Shown here: in pieces, positions 22,710 through 35,452 of the stretch
Numbering within the stretch: position 1 is the first letter of the stretch
Layout of the letters: each line of letters starts with the position of its first letter
From: Osedax fenrisi
Lineage: Eukaryota > Annelida > Polychaeta > Sabellida > Siboglinidae
DNA: 64,000 nucleotides
Reading direction: 5' to 3'
Assembly (NCBI GenBank): GCA_964019155.1
Contig: OZ025244.1
Coordinates: forward strand, 13,227,513-13,291,512
Notes under the pieces: model-generated
What the model was told of the DNA's origin: nothing
What the model saw: the letters and a program-made list of their open reading frames with translations, nothing else
The model's database searches: none
Made by a program: the position numbers and the translations under genes

Positions 22710-25243
22710 TAACATTTACAACAATTATCCTATATATATATATTTTATTGTTTATTCTTGTAATGTTGATATTAAGTTGAGTGGTAAAATACATAGTTAA
22801 TATTTGTGTTGGTATTTTCCTGAGTATGTATATATATAGTCAACTTTCGATATTTCAGAGACCTGCTAAATCAGAATATTTATAAATTCTAATTTTGTTT
22901 TGTACTTATGTAAATATATATAAGAATAATTAGATATATCAGAAACTTTATATCTCAAAATATTTCTTGGTTCCACTGAATTTAGATATTAGGAGTTATA
23001 TATATATATTTATATATATAAAATATAGTTAATTTTTATATTTAACTCACCCGTTTCAAATTTTAAATACATTATATAAAGTAGCAATATTATTCTATTC
23101 ATATATTCCTATATATAAGGTATTTGACACAGGATAAACTAATATTGAAAATAAAAATATAATATATATTATAAGATATATATAAAATAGTTGTATTCAT
23201 ATTTTAAATTATAAAGTGATACATATAACATATTTTAAAATTAACCTCTTCGATCGACATATTCTCCACCGAATAGTATTTATAAATTAATTTATATAAA
23301 TTCATTTATTTTACATTTTAACATAATTAAATATATTTACAGTGAAGTTTAAGTTATCTAGTTAATTATGTTTGTTTTACACAAGAATTGAATAATTTAA
23401 ATAATTAATAATTGATAGGAATGTTTGATGCTCTAATATTTAATTCTAAAGGTTGATTTATATTACTTTCTTTGAATTATATTATACATATGGTATAGTA
23501 AGGACATATGTCCTTTATATGACCTTTGTAATTTTAGAATAATCTAGGAATACTCTCTTACAAACGTATACGTTATATAATATATTACTATTATATACTA
23601 TTATATAAATTACGTTTCATATATGAAAGAAAATATATAAAATAGATTTATTGTATAAATTAAAAGAAAAATTGTAATAAACATATACATCTACCATATA
23701 TTTTATAATTTATATATATATATATATATATATACTTTATTATATATATTCATACATATATATATATAATAATATTATAAATGTCAATTATATTTAGTAA
23801 TATTTAATAAATTATATTATTTATTACATTCACTTATATAAATTGGTGATATAAAACAAATATTATTATTTATATAAATAGTTTAATAAATAATGAATTT
23901 ATATTATTTTTATTTTTATTAATTATTCTATACAATTCTTACTCATATATGTACCACTATATTTTACTAACATGCTTAATAATATAACTGAAACGGTTTC
24001 AGTAAATTGTATTAGGTTAAGAAAGCGTTACAGTTTAAAATTTGAAGATTTCGAAACCATTCGAAACTTTTTAAATGATGAAATGATGATGTAGGGACTT
24101 ACGACAAATGTCGTGATATAGTACTACTCACTCGGGAAAGTATGTTACAATAAGAACACATATAGTGTCGCATGTATTGTATTGATATTATATACGATAT
24201 ATATATATATATATATATACAATCTGGAACAACCATTTATTCTGTTCTCACCACTATAATATCGGTTTGTGTTGAATCCAACCTTCAATTTTCTGCATAC
24301 TACCATTTCGGAATAAATCTATAATAAAGAATTATGTATATCAGTTAGAGTTCAAAGAAAATAAGTTCGTTTAAACAAGTAGAATACTAAAAGTAATTAT
24401 ATATGGTACAATTATATTTGTAATTAATAAGTAATTATATTAAAAAATATCGAAATACGTATAGTAATCCTACTCGGAATCATTTAGAAATAGAATTCAT
24501 ATAAAACAAATCGATCGAAATCGATATGAAATCAAAATACTAGAAACCGCTCGACAACACTCGGATTGTTTACATCACAACTTAAGTAATACATAGATAT
24601 GCAATTTTCTTCAATAAAATAAATAATATGTAGTGTCTAATAAACCTTATATCATCATCATCAGCATCATCATCAGAATCATCATCAGTATCATCATCAT
24701 AATCACCATCATCATCAATCTAACGACATATAATGATAAATTAGGTTGATAATTATCAACGTAGATCTCTTAGATTAATTAGTAAATGCTCTATGACCTA
24801 TATTGCCTTCACGTGTCGCCTCTGTATATATTCTCCTAATGTATGAGTCATACAGTATGACTACTGTGACTGTATACTATAGTATACTATATACTATAGT
24901 ATACTATCAATTATACTTAGCTAACCTCCTTTATCTCCCCACCTCATAATATCCTATAATCACGTATTTATAAGCTATACATTATAACATATACTATCGT
25001 AAGATGCATCTATTACACATGTCTATAGATACATTCTATACTTCCGGTATAACTTGATTATTTATACAACTATACTGACTACCGATACTCTAACGTATAC
25101 AGACTACCTAACCCTACTGCTAACACACACATCTATTCATTACTCTTCACATGACTAGCTATCATCCATTATCTATCTCTACCCTTAATCAATAATCATC
25201 AAACGATTGACTAATTCATTTTTACCCTTATAGTTTTACTATA
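22710..25243. other. AT-rich gene-free stretch
   Basis: No coding signal. A decayed inverted pair at 22835-23000 may be a Tigger-like remnant. TA arrays lie at 23714-23732 and 24199-24220, and an (ATC)n tail at 24636-24720. Confidence 0.6.
24636..24720 (+). repeat. (ATC)n microsatellite, probable LINE or SINE tail
   Basis: CTAATAAACCTTATA is followed by imperfect ATC/CATCAT units. The same TAATAAACCTTATA plus ATC tail occurs at 50331-50375, which suggests that both are 3' ends of one retroposon family. Confidence 0.6.
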
Positions 25244-25959
25244 TAGGGGAGAGTACTCGAATACCGACACCCTAGTAATAAATCACCATAACTTTATTAT
25301 TTCTCAATTAAATATAACCACATTTTATTTATAAGTATTAAGTAGGTATATACATATAATAGCTATTCTAAAATTTAATTTAGTTTGCTGAACTCTTTTT
25401 AGATATACAATATATCATTTAATATCCACTATCCAATCAGAATTGAATGCGCGTTACCTTTAGTTAACACACGCAATTCATACGTTTTTTTCCTAAAATA
25501 ATTGTATCATAACACACGCACATTATAAACAAATAACGCTGATTGGTTAAAGGGTGTCGATATTACGTGCAATTAGGGTGTCGGTATTATGAAAATGTAT
25601 ATTGCTTAGGTAAACGTCAATAACTTTGTAACAAATTATCAAAAATACAAAATCTTTTCAGCACATTGTAAAATATAATCAGATCTATACGATTTATTTA
25701 AAATATTTAAAAAATATATATTTTCAAATGATTGAGAATCGATATTATACTTCAAAAATTTCATAAATTTAGAGTTGTAACGAAAAAATCAGTTTTTTGT
25801 TTATAATTAAAAAATATAAATATTAAAAAAAAAAATTATACTTATACAAATTAGAATTATAATAATTAACATTAATTATTTTTTGATTGGAATTATATTT
25901 TAGGAGATCTCTAGGGTGTCGATATTATGTGAATGTCGATATTATAGCACTCTCCCCTA
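25244..25959. mobile_element. TAGGGGA-ended MITE, second family
   Basis: 716 bp with ends TAGGGGAGAGTACTCGAA and the inverse of TAGGGGAGAGTGCTATAA, TA at both borders. Near the ends and in the middle it carries repeated motifs of the type GTGTCGATATTA / AATACCGACAC, similar in layout to the ATACGGACA motif of the first family but of different sequence. No coding potential. Confidence 0.75.
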
Positions 25960-26561
25960 ACTCCCATAAAAATACAATTCCACTACACTAATATACGTTC
26001 TAAATAATATCAGCTGCCTGACACACAGAATTTAATACCTTAATATATGAGATATGAAAAGTAAAATATGATATCAGAAATGTAAAATCACCATCATCAC
26101 TTAAAAAAAAGTAATAAAAACATGCCTATTTATGAATTCCCCTAATTTATAATCACACTCGGTTGATAGATCATTACTACGAATGAAGTAGTCCTTAAAA
26201 ATGTAAATAAGTAAGAGTACATATATGATATATCATTTTATGATTTAATTAATTGTAATATACATAATAAATCAATGTTCTATCAAAGATTCTGCGAAGC
26301 GGTTTTTTCCGAACCAGCAATTTGCCTTCGGAAAATCTGTGGTTCTATGTTAAAGCTATATATTTATATTGTTTTTAGAATGCTTTTTTATTAGTATATT
26401 ATGAAGATGTAACTAATTTATGAGCTAAAATAAACGCCGATTCTAGGTGTGATCCAATATATATTAATAATATATTTGATAAATATTATATAAATAATTA
26501 ATTACAATTGTGTACATTACAATCGCCTGACTAGTAGATTTGACAATATTGTATATTATTG

Positions 26562-26598
<37 letters not shown>

Positions 26599-27550
26599 CA
26601 GTCAAAGCTCGATAACTCAACATTGACGGGACAGAGTTTTCATGTTGAGTTAGCGAGTATGTTGAGTTATCGGATGTATAAATTTATTTTTATTTATAAT
26701 GGTATATTTGTTACGCTACTAATAGTATATTACTCCTAATGATGGTTTATGATTATTATTAAGTTTATAGATTGTATATTGTTCTAAAATAATAATTATA
26801 ATAAATAAAAAGTCTGGAGATAGACGTAGATTTTCTCTTGACTGGCATGTTACTTAATTATATTCATAATATTTAATGATTTCGAATATACAAGAATGTA
26901 TATTAATAAACTTATTGTTAAAAATAATCATTCCCCATTGGATAATTCAAAATAGGCCTAATCCTTGATTATGCCTTGCAAGGATGCACTCATGAGTCAT
27001 TGTCCATTGTGAGAGATAGTTAATAAGTATATATATAGACTTAGTCTATAGACTTAATTAATGTTTTGTTCACATAAATACATTCAAAATAGTACTCGTA
27101 TGATAATATAATAATTGTAATTGTATTTTTACGTTTATATATCTTACTTACCTTACCAGGTCGAGCTTGCTCGGCATTTCTTGACACGTTCCATCCATCC
27201 TTTTATATATCTATATCCATATATTATTAAATAAAACCATGTTGAATAATGTATGTTGAATTATATTTGTTGAGCAATGTAGTTTTACATGTAAAAGATA
27301 CGAATCCAACAACATATGTTTGTGATATTTTGATTTTTCATAAATGTTGAGTTATCGGATGTATATTTACATGTAATGTATAGGCTAGGATTATAAAAAC
27401 GATGTTGAGTTATATGCATGTTGAGTTATATTTGTTGAGTAATAGGGTTTTTGTTAACATGTAAAAGATACGAATCCAACCAAATATTGTTTGGATGTTG
27501 AATTATCGGCAATGTTGAGTTATCGGCATGTTGAGTTACCGAGCTTCTAC
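26599..27550. mobile_element. Tigger/pogo-like non-autonomous element
   Basis: Left end CAGTCAAAGCTCGATAACTC and right end GAGTTACCGAGCTTCTAC are inverted and flanked by TA. Both ends contain repeats of ATGTTGAGTTATCGG. TIRs of this kind are typical of the pogo/Tigger branch of Tc1/mariner. About 950 bp with no transposase frame. Confidence 0.75.
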
Positions 27551-27639
27551 TATATATATATATATTATTATCCATACATAATTTGAATATACCATAGCAT
27601 TTATTGTGGATTATTTTCATCCAATTAGATTAATCTAGG

Positions 27640-27867
27640 AATGTATATGCATTTTTTACTTATAACCATATATGGCTCTAATTTCCTTGCGAGTCCGCTC
27701 TCTGGTTAATATATCAATGTTTTTAACGAGAGCTGATAATTTATTTATACACAATTATATAAGATCACTTCTAAATAATATTTGAATACCTTTATTGCTC
27801 ATACGGGGATTTAACCCGCGACATAGGTCCCTCGCCCTACTACCTATATTTCTGATGCATTAATCAA

Positions 27868-27870
<3 letters not shown>
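27640..27870 (-). mobile_element. SINE-like unit, single copy
   Basis: Matches one arm of the inverted pair at 16992-17618 (CACAATTATATAAGATCAC, TAACGAGAGCTGATAATTTA). The tRNA-like head on the minus strand at about 27793-27870 shows B-box GCGGGTTAAATCCCCG and a weak A-box CAGTTGATTAATGC. It abuts a TA array on its head side, as in the other copy. Confidence 0.65.

Positions 27871-27926
<56 letters not shown>
27870..27926. repeat. (TA)n microsatellite
   Basis: About 28 TA units abutting the head of the SINE-like unit. Confidence 0.95.
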
Positions 27927-27941
<15 letters not shown>

Positions 27942-28113
27942 ACATTAGGTTAATAATAACATAGGATATTTTAAGTCGTCATACAACAGTTACCTTATTA
28001 TTATTAATATGACAGTTAACTTTCCCCGAATATACAATTGAACTTATTATTAATAATTGCATAATATATTTATATAATTTTATAGTATATCATAATTATT
28101 ATATAAATGGTAA

Positions 28114-29075
28114 TAGGGTGAACATAACTTAATACGGACAGTGCCCGAATACGGACACTCACGGTATCTTTGAAACCATAAATCCTACACAAAAATTTTG
28201 AATGAATAAAATATTCATAATTATATAAATAGTCAACAAAGTATTTTTTATTTTTTAATTATTCAAAATATTGCTGATATATCCAATAAACTGATTTTGT
28301 TATTACGTTTTAAAATTTATGATAAAAAATGTCAACTTAAAACCTTTTCAAGAATATACAAATGTATCGATATAAAATATAACAATATATTATTAAAAAA
28401 TAAAGCATTCTCAAATTATACATATAATTTCTATGTTTGTTATAAAATATTCATAGAGTTATAAGCATATATCTAAATGTCATATAAGTCCCTAATATTG
28501 TCACTCTATATGTCTTAATACGGACACCCTATAACCAATCATCGCGAAGCGTATGAACTATTCTGATTTTCATAAAAATCGTGTGCGTTATAATATTAAT
28601 ACCTCCAATAAAGCTAAATCTAAAAATCGTGTGCGTTATAATATTAATACCTCCAATAAAGCTAAATCTACAAAAAATTATTATTTGGATACTTAAATAG
28701 TATTATTAATTAACAAATATTAAAAATAAATAAATTATTAACTAATAAAAGTAGAATACATTATTCATAAAATTAATTATACGTAATTATATGTAATTTT
28801 AATTTGTCTGATTGATTCATCAATACTATATAGTTTATCTAGTGGTATATAGGGTATCCGTATTATAACACAGGGTGTCCGTATTCGGACATTGGTACCG
28901 AATACGACCACCCCCATTATCTATGGAATTAAAAGATTAAATAAAATTTTAAAATAAAACTAATATCTATAATCATATAATATTATTATATTGTAATTTT
29001 TGAATACAAATAATGAGTCATAACATGTTAAGACTAATTATTGTTAAAGTGTCCGTATTATGTTACTTTCCCCTA
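28114..29075. mobile_element. TAGGGGA-ended MITE, copy 3
   Basis: Matches the elements at 1465-2375 and 4529-5480 end to end; the left end has drifted to TAGGGTGAACATAACTTAAT while the right end keeps TTACTTTCCCCTA. An internal segment of about 48 bp starting AAAATCGTGTGCGTTATA is duplicated in tandem at 28572-28665. Confidence 0.8.
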
Positions 29076-29394
29076 TAAATAATTAATATGAATAATGAAA
29101 TATAATAATATAGTTACTATTATTTTGGAATAAGAAATCATAAATTAAGAATTGTAAAATATATATAATACATTTATTTCTTAAAAAGACTAGGTATTTA
29201 ACAAACAAAATAAATAAATTTAATAAATAATTAATTTTAAAAGGACACTTTTCTTTAATAATAGAAAGAAATTATTAAAAACATATATTATATTAATTAT
29301 TAAAATATTATAAAATAATATATACCCTATAATACCCGGATATATACTATATAAATAATATATAATATCATATTATTTATAATAAAATATTATG

Positions 29395-29414
29395 GTATGG
29401 TATGGTATGGTATC
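29395..29414. repeat. (GGTAT)n microsatellite
   Basis: Four TATGG units in a row. Confidence 0.8.
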
Positions 29415-29655
29415 AGATTCGGGTAAACCCCAGGAAAGATAAAGAAGCCTTTGCGGCTTTTCTAGTTATCAACCCATTTTAATTTTAAACAGTTCATAAA
29501 TACAATAATAAGTTTTGACTTCCTGTTTACAATAATAAAATAATAAAATGTGAACTGTTTAAAAAATCATCATATTACCGTTAACGATTACACCATTTCA
29601 ATTATTTAAAATAATTAAACAAAAAAGGATAAATAAATAAATAAAGTATATTGAT

Positions 29656-30770
29656 AATTGAATGTAAAATAAAAATAAAACTAAATGAATAACAACTAAT
29701 ACAATAAGAAACTAAGAAGATTAAGAAATAAAAGATTTGGAAATTAAAAGCAATGTACATTAAAATATGTTATTGTGTAAAATTTTAAATAAAATAAGTT
29801 TTACAAATATATAAAAACTAAAATACTAAAATAAAATAATTTTGAACAAAATAAATAAACAATAATACTGAAGAAATATGGAAAAAATACGTATAAACTC
29901 TATAATTGATATATACTAGACCAATAATACCGAAAAAATATATATAAAAAGTCATATATAATAGTAATAAAAGAGAAGAAATTGTAACGAAATTGAAAAT
30001 AAGTATGTTATAAAATAAAAATAAAACTAAAAGAATAAAAACTAATAGAATAAGAAACTAAGCAGATTAAGAACTAAAAGACTTGGAAATTAAAAGCAAT
30101 GTACATTAAAATATGTTATTGTGTAAAATTTAAAAAAAATATTTTTTACAAATATATAAAAACTAAAATAATTATGAACATAATATATAAAAAATAATAC
30201 TGAAGAAATAAGGAAAAAATACGTATAAACTATATAATTGATATTTTTTAGACCAATAATACCGAAAAAATATAGATAAAAAGTCATATATAATAGTAAT
30301 ATAAGAGAAGAAATTGTAATGAAATTGAAAATAAGTATGTTATAAAATAAAAATAAAACTAAAAGAATAAAAACTAATAGAATAAGAAACTAAGCATATT
30401 AAGAACTAAAAAGACTTGGAAATTTAAAAACAATGTACATTAAAATATGTTATTGTGTACAATTTATAATAAATATGTTTTTCTAATATATAAAAACTAA
30501 AAGAATTATGAAAATAAATGACTAATAATACTGAAGAAATGTGGATAAAAAGTCATGTACATTAAAATATGTTATTGTGTAAAATTTATAATAAATATGT
30601 TTTTCTAATATATAAAAACTAAAAGAATTATGAACATTATGAAAAAAAAAGACCAATAATACTGAAGAAATGTAGATAAAAAAGTCATATAAACCCTATA
30701 AGTGATATATACTAGACCATTAATACTGAAAAAATATAGATACAAATATTAAAATATACTAGTTTAAGAT
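29656..30770 (-). repeat. ~300-bp tandem repeats on the 3' side of a LINE
   Basis: Three to four imperfect copies of a unit containing CAATGTACATTAAAATATG, AAAACTAAAA, ACTGAAGAAATA and ACCAATAATACCGAAAAA, at about 29656, 29995, 30335 and 30550; the last ones are shortened. They directly follow the RT end of the minus-strand LINE, so they probably represent its 3' UTR, amplified. Confidence 0.65.
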
Positions 30771-30997
30771 GAGATAGTTTTTTAATTTATTTTTAAACTT
30801 ATTGAGTGATTTAATTTCCTTTAGCTCATCATTAAGTTCATTCCATATAGTAGGGCCTTTAATGTATAGTGTATATAAGCATTTATTTTTTGAGGTAAAA
30901 TGAATGTATAGTTCATGTTTCTTTCGTGTATTGTATGGTATGATTTTCTTATTGAATAAACTAGAGTTTGGACTAACATTATTATGGTATATTTATA

Positions 30998-32128
30998 TTA
31001 TATGGCATATTTATGCATAAAATTACATGTTTGATATTTAATTAAGTCAGGTAATTTTAGTATATTTGCTTGTATAAAAAGATTATCCGTGTTTGTAAGT
31101 TTTGGTTTGTTAAATATTATTCTAATAATTTTTTTTTGAATTATATATACATCATTAATATTAGAATTATAGTTATTTCCCCATATAATGTTACAATAGT
31201 TTAGATGTGGTAAAATTAATGAATTATATAATAATATTAACGTTTTAAAATCAAAGAGTTCTTTTACATTTTTAAAAATCCATATTATTTTATATAGTTT
31301 TGTTTTAATTGCTGCTATTTCTAATTTCCAGTTTAGCTTCTGATCTATTATTACACCTAGAAATTTTGTATTTTTCAAACAATTAATATTAATACCAGCT
31401 ATATTTAGATCTAAAACATTGGATGAGTTGAAAATCATATAATATATATCAATATAATGAAAATCATATATATTGGAATTTATACTTCTCGAAATCATAG
31501 TTTCTAAATTAACAATTGCATTGAGAGTACTTGATTTTATTCGAAATTCAAATTGGGAATCACATATGATGTTATATTTATCTAAAAAAATGACTAGTAT
31601 ATTATAAAATAATTTTTCAAGTATTTTTGAAAATATACAAGTCAATGAAATAGGCCTGTAATTTTCAAACATATTTTTATTTCCGGATTTATATAAGGGA
31701 ATAATACGTGACGCTTTTAGAAGAGTGGGTATCTCTCCAGTTGAAAATGTAGAGTTAAAAATGTTTAAAAGTGTAGAAATAAAAGATGGGTAAATTAACT
31801 TGATTAAAAACATTGATAATTTATTTATATCTAAAGATTTCTTAGGTTTAAAGTTTTCAATTACTCTAATGAGTTCGTTTTCTTTAATTGGTTCCAAAAA
31901 AAAAGAATTTAAATTTGGTTGTTTTAAAAATTGATTAAAAGAATATTGACTAGTGGGTGGTATTTCTGCATCTAGAGTTTCTCCAACTTTGCTAAAATAA
32001 TTATTGAAATTATTTGCAATGTATGTATTATTTATATATTTTATATTATCTTTTACAATAAAGTCTGGTAATATAGCGTCTTTTGTACTTTTCAATATAT
32101 TATTTATTACATTCCATTTTACTATCAT
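30998..32128 (-). pseudogene. LINE ORF2, reverse transcriptase part without the YADD palm
   Basis: 376 open codons. The N-terminal part has YRPISLTCIFSKILEKL and the C-terminal part has FLGVIIDQKLNWKLEI and LPHLNYCNIIWG. Between LETMISRSINSNIYDF and NSSNVLDLNIAG the fingers-palm region (the LDLSKAFD, GVPQGS and YADD blocks) is missing without loss of frame. It therefore cannot code an active polymerase. Confidence 0.85.
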
Positions 32129-32239
32129 TACAATTATGTAAAAGATTGTGATAATATTCTTTTTTATATTTTTTAATATTTAATTGGAATTCTCTTTTCA
32201 CAGTTTTATAATTTGATAGATTTTCGGGAGTTTTATTTT

Positions 32240-33310
32240 TTATATATATTTGATATATAATTTTTGTTTTAATTTACTGTGTTTTTTAAGGTCGTCGTTA
32301 AACCATGGGTTATCAGATTTCTTATTTTTTTTACAATTATAAGAGGGACAACATTTTTTATATTTATCTTTAATTGTATTAATAAATATGATCCATGTTT
32401 CATTTAAGGTCTTTGCTTTTTCAAATAGTATATTAAAATTTATTTGTTTTAATTCTTCCCTTAAATATCCAATTGTATATGTATTTATCTTATTTCTAAT
32501 TGAAATGTTATTCTTTTGATGTGATTTATTGTAAATGTTTTTTATTATAATGAATATAGGATAATGATCCGATATGTCATTTAAAATTATTCCAGTTTTA
32601 ATATTATTAAATAATCCATTATAAAATATATTATCAATTAGAGTTGATGAATGTATAGTTACTCTTGTTGGTTTGTTGATTGTTTTAAAGCATCCAATTT
32701 CATTAATAGTATTTATAAAGTTATTCACGTTTAGGTTATCAGTTTTAAGAATATCTAAATTGAAATCACCACATATAATTTATTTTTTATTATTAAATGT
32801 ATTAAAATTGTTTAAAATGATGTTATTGAATTCAGAAATAGCTTCATTTGTATACCTAGTTGCTCTATGAATAGCACTAATAATAATATTTGTATTTTTT
32901 TCTATACATAATTCTAGCGTAATACAATCTAAAATATTGTTAGAAAAAGATAATTTATTCAACATTTTTATTTTAAAATTACATTTGACATACATTAAAA
33001 CACCTCCTCCTCTATTATATGACCTATTGGTAAAATAATGGTTATAATTTTTAATTTTATGAATAAATGGTAAATCATTTGTTAACCATGTTTCTGTTAA
33101 ACAAATGATATCATAATCTGCTTGTTCAATAAAGATCTTCAAATTATCATAATTTTTTTTTAAACTTCTAATATTTAGATTAACAAGTGTCAAGTCACAT
33201 TTGTTATCTTTATGTTGTTTTATATATGAGGGTAATTCAATTTCGTTAATATACTGAGTATCAACATCAAATGTTATTATATCATCATCATTATTATTTT
33301 TATTTAAATC
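32240..33310 (-). pseudogene. LINE ORF2, APE endonuclease part
   Basis: The frame reads FDVDTQYINEIELPSYI, then LTLVNLNIRSLKKNYD, ICLTETWLTND, RSYNRGGGVLMYV, a TAA at 32777-32779, then ICGDFNLDILKTDN and DISDHYPIFII. The TAA between NNKK and IICGDFN is in the same frame as both sides, so it is a simple nonsense change. More stops follow at 32237 before the RT part, again in the same frame. Confidence 0.85.
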
Positions 33311-33521
33311 AATGGTGATTTTCTATAATTAGAAGCTATTTATAAATAAAAATAAAAAGTTTATTAATATAAATTTATTTAATATAAAAATGATTAAGAT
33401 AACAAAAATAAATAAAACTAAATAAAATGAATAAAACTAAATAAATAAAACTCTACCAGAAAAAAACTAACAAATGGAATATAATTTTTGGAATAATAAT
33501 TTATATTTTTATTTTATGTAT

Positions 33522-34148
33522 TTAAAACTGGTCTAGACTTTCAATTTGTATTTTTTTGTCTTTTTCTTTATTTTGTATAAAAGTAACTCCATTTACTGTC
33601 CAACAATTAAAAATCTTATTATCTTTCCTTAATTGTCTTGCTCTGTAATATATTTCAGAGTTTACTTTTGTCAAATGTTCGTTAATGTAAATGTTTGTAT
33701 CTTTGAGTTTTTTTGAGTTTTTTAATAAGTTGAATTTATTTTCGTTAAAATGAAACTTCACAATCGTTTTATATTGTTGTTCATTTCTTGTAGGTAGTCT
33801 ATGAATTTCAACAATATCTAAATAATTGATGTTTGTGTCCAACTTATTTTTTGCAAATTCAATGAATGTATTACGTGGGTTTTTGGTTTCTAAAAAACCC
33901 GAATTATCAGTTATAATTATATTAGACTTTTTCGAGTATTGTTCTAGTTTATTTATTCTATTTTCTAGTAAAGTAATTTTAATGTTTTTAGAATTCACCG
34001 TGTTGTCTAGTATTTCAATTGTATTGGTTAGTATCGAAACTGTATTGTTTAGACTAGCAATTGTATCTTTAATACTAGAAAATGTTTGCACAACTTCAGT
34101 TAGTTCTGCAATTGTCTTTTGAAGATTAGCAATTTCTACTTTGGTCAT
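33522..34148 (-). CDS. LINE ORF1, coiled coil plus RRM-like domain
   Basis: 208 residues from ATG. Residues 1-75 are heptad-like (LQKTIAELTEVVQTF, LENRINKLEQYSKKSN). The segment KLEQYSKKSNIIITDN and the following domain, with VEIHRLPTR, IVKFHFNENK and YYRARQLRK, have the layout of ORF1 proteins in several LINE clades, where a coiled coil trimerises and an RRM-like fold binds RNA. No Cys-type zinc finger is seen. Intact frame. Confidence 0.8.
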   Translation of the reverse strand: MTKVEIANLQKTIAELTEVVQTFSSIKDTIASLNNTVSILTNTIEILDNTVNSKNIKITLLENRINKLEQYSKKSNIIITDNSGFLETKNPRNTFIEFAKNKLDTNINYLDIVEIHRLPTRNEQQYKTIVKFHFNENKFNLLKNSKKLKDTNIYINEHLTKVNSEIYYRARQLRKDNKIFNCWTVNGVTFIQNKEKDKKIQIESLDQF

Positions 34149-34844
34149 ACTAATATAGGAATTATAACAAAATAAATAAAAATATATATATATATATATA
34201 CACTTTTACATATAATTACTTGTATACCCTATATATAAATTGGTGAATATACAATATAAATATAAATACAAATATAAGTGCACATATAGATGTAGTCCTA
34301 CACTTATCTATACTAAAATTGTATTACATATACTGTATATATGATATACATATATAAATATGTATATATATATACAAAAATGTAATTCTATTACATGAAA
34401 AGAATAATATAAACAAAGTAGGTATTGATATAGATATACAAATATAAGCATAAATAAATGTATTAAAATAAATTTATTTATAGATGTAAAGTTAAAATTA
34501 AAATTGTAAAGAATATAAAATTGAATGAAATGTCAATACAATGGTTACATTTTAATTACTAATTTCTATTTTCCATTTGTATACATAAATATTACTGAAT
34601 CACTGAAATCACTGAAGCGTGAATGACAATTTGTTATTAATTTAAAAGATATTACAAATTAATTGAATTATATGAAAATATAAATAATATAAATCAAAAT
34701 AATATTGTATTTATACAGATGTAATATCTAATAAATAGAATATGTAAAAATAAATAATAAATTACTTATCTTTAAGGTGATTCTAGAAGATTACTTATAC
34801 AAGGAAATAAACACGACTAATAATAATAATAGTGTAAACAGGAA

Positions 34845-34880
<36 letters not shown>

Positions 34881-35417
34881 TAAACATCATATTATATGAC
34901 TAATATATAACCGAGTAAGTGATTTGCTATCTTTTAATAATCTAATAAATACAAATAGATTAATATTTCTTATCAAATATACTTTAATATATATTTGAGA
35001 ATAGTAACAAATATTTATTCTTCCAATTATAAAAAGATATCAAGTATAAATAGTTATATATTTTTTAAATATATAGAAAGTATATTATAGTAAAGAAATG
35101 TGTTTAATGATGTAGGTATATTTATAGTACAATTTAATATAGTGGGTATATTAATTGAGAGTAATATTAATTGAAAAATACATCTAATTTATATCGAAGT
35201 CACCTGGATAATGTATTTCGATATATTTTATTATACAAATCAACAGACACAACTTATAATACATAATATTAATGATTATTATGATTATTATGATTAATAT
35301 ATTTGATATAAAAAATTAACACTATATGAATTATTTGAATTATTGTTAATATAACAGTCAGTTACTTTTATAATAACATATATCATATAGGTAGGCCTCT
35401 AATATAACTAACTGCAG

Positions 35418-35452
<35 letters not shown>

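Larger units (their letters stand above)
30770..34620 (-). mobile_element. LINE with coiled-coil ORF1 and internally deleted RT
   Basis: A minus-strand non-LTR element: 5' leader (34149 to about 34620, with the complement of AAATCACTGAAGCG at 34606-34619), ORF1 (33522-34148), a gap, ORF2 endonuclease (about 33310-32240) and RT (32128 to about 30780), then tandem 3' repeats. The last RT block, IKGPTIWNELNDELKEIKSL, is found in another frame at about 30790-30900. Stops interrupt the endonuclease and the linker. Dead copy. Confidence 0.85.

Noticed and set aside
22835..23000. Possible second Tigger-like element (ATAGTCAACTTTCGATATT and a diverged inverse)
   Set aside because: Ends too diverged to be certain by eye; kept only as a remark in the surrounding stretch.
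24650..24720. ATC repeats as a possible CRISPR-like array
   Set aside because: Simple trinucleotide repeat without spacers in a eukaryotic sequence.
26285..26345. GC-richer hairpin (TTTTTTCCGAA with TTCGGAAAA), possible structured RNA
   Set aside because: Short stem, no conserved RNA family recognised, and no neighbours to support it.
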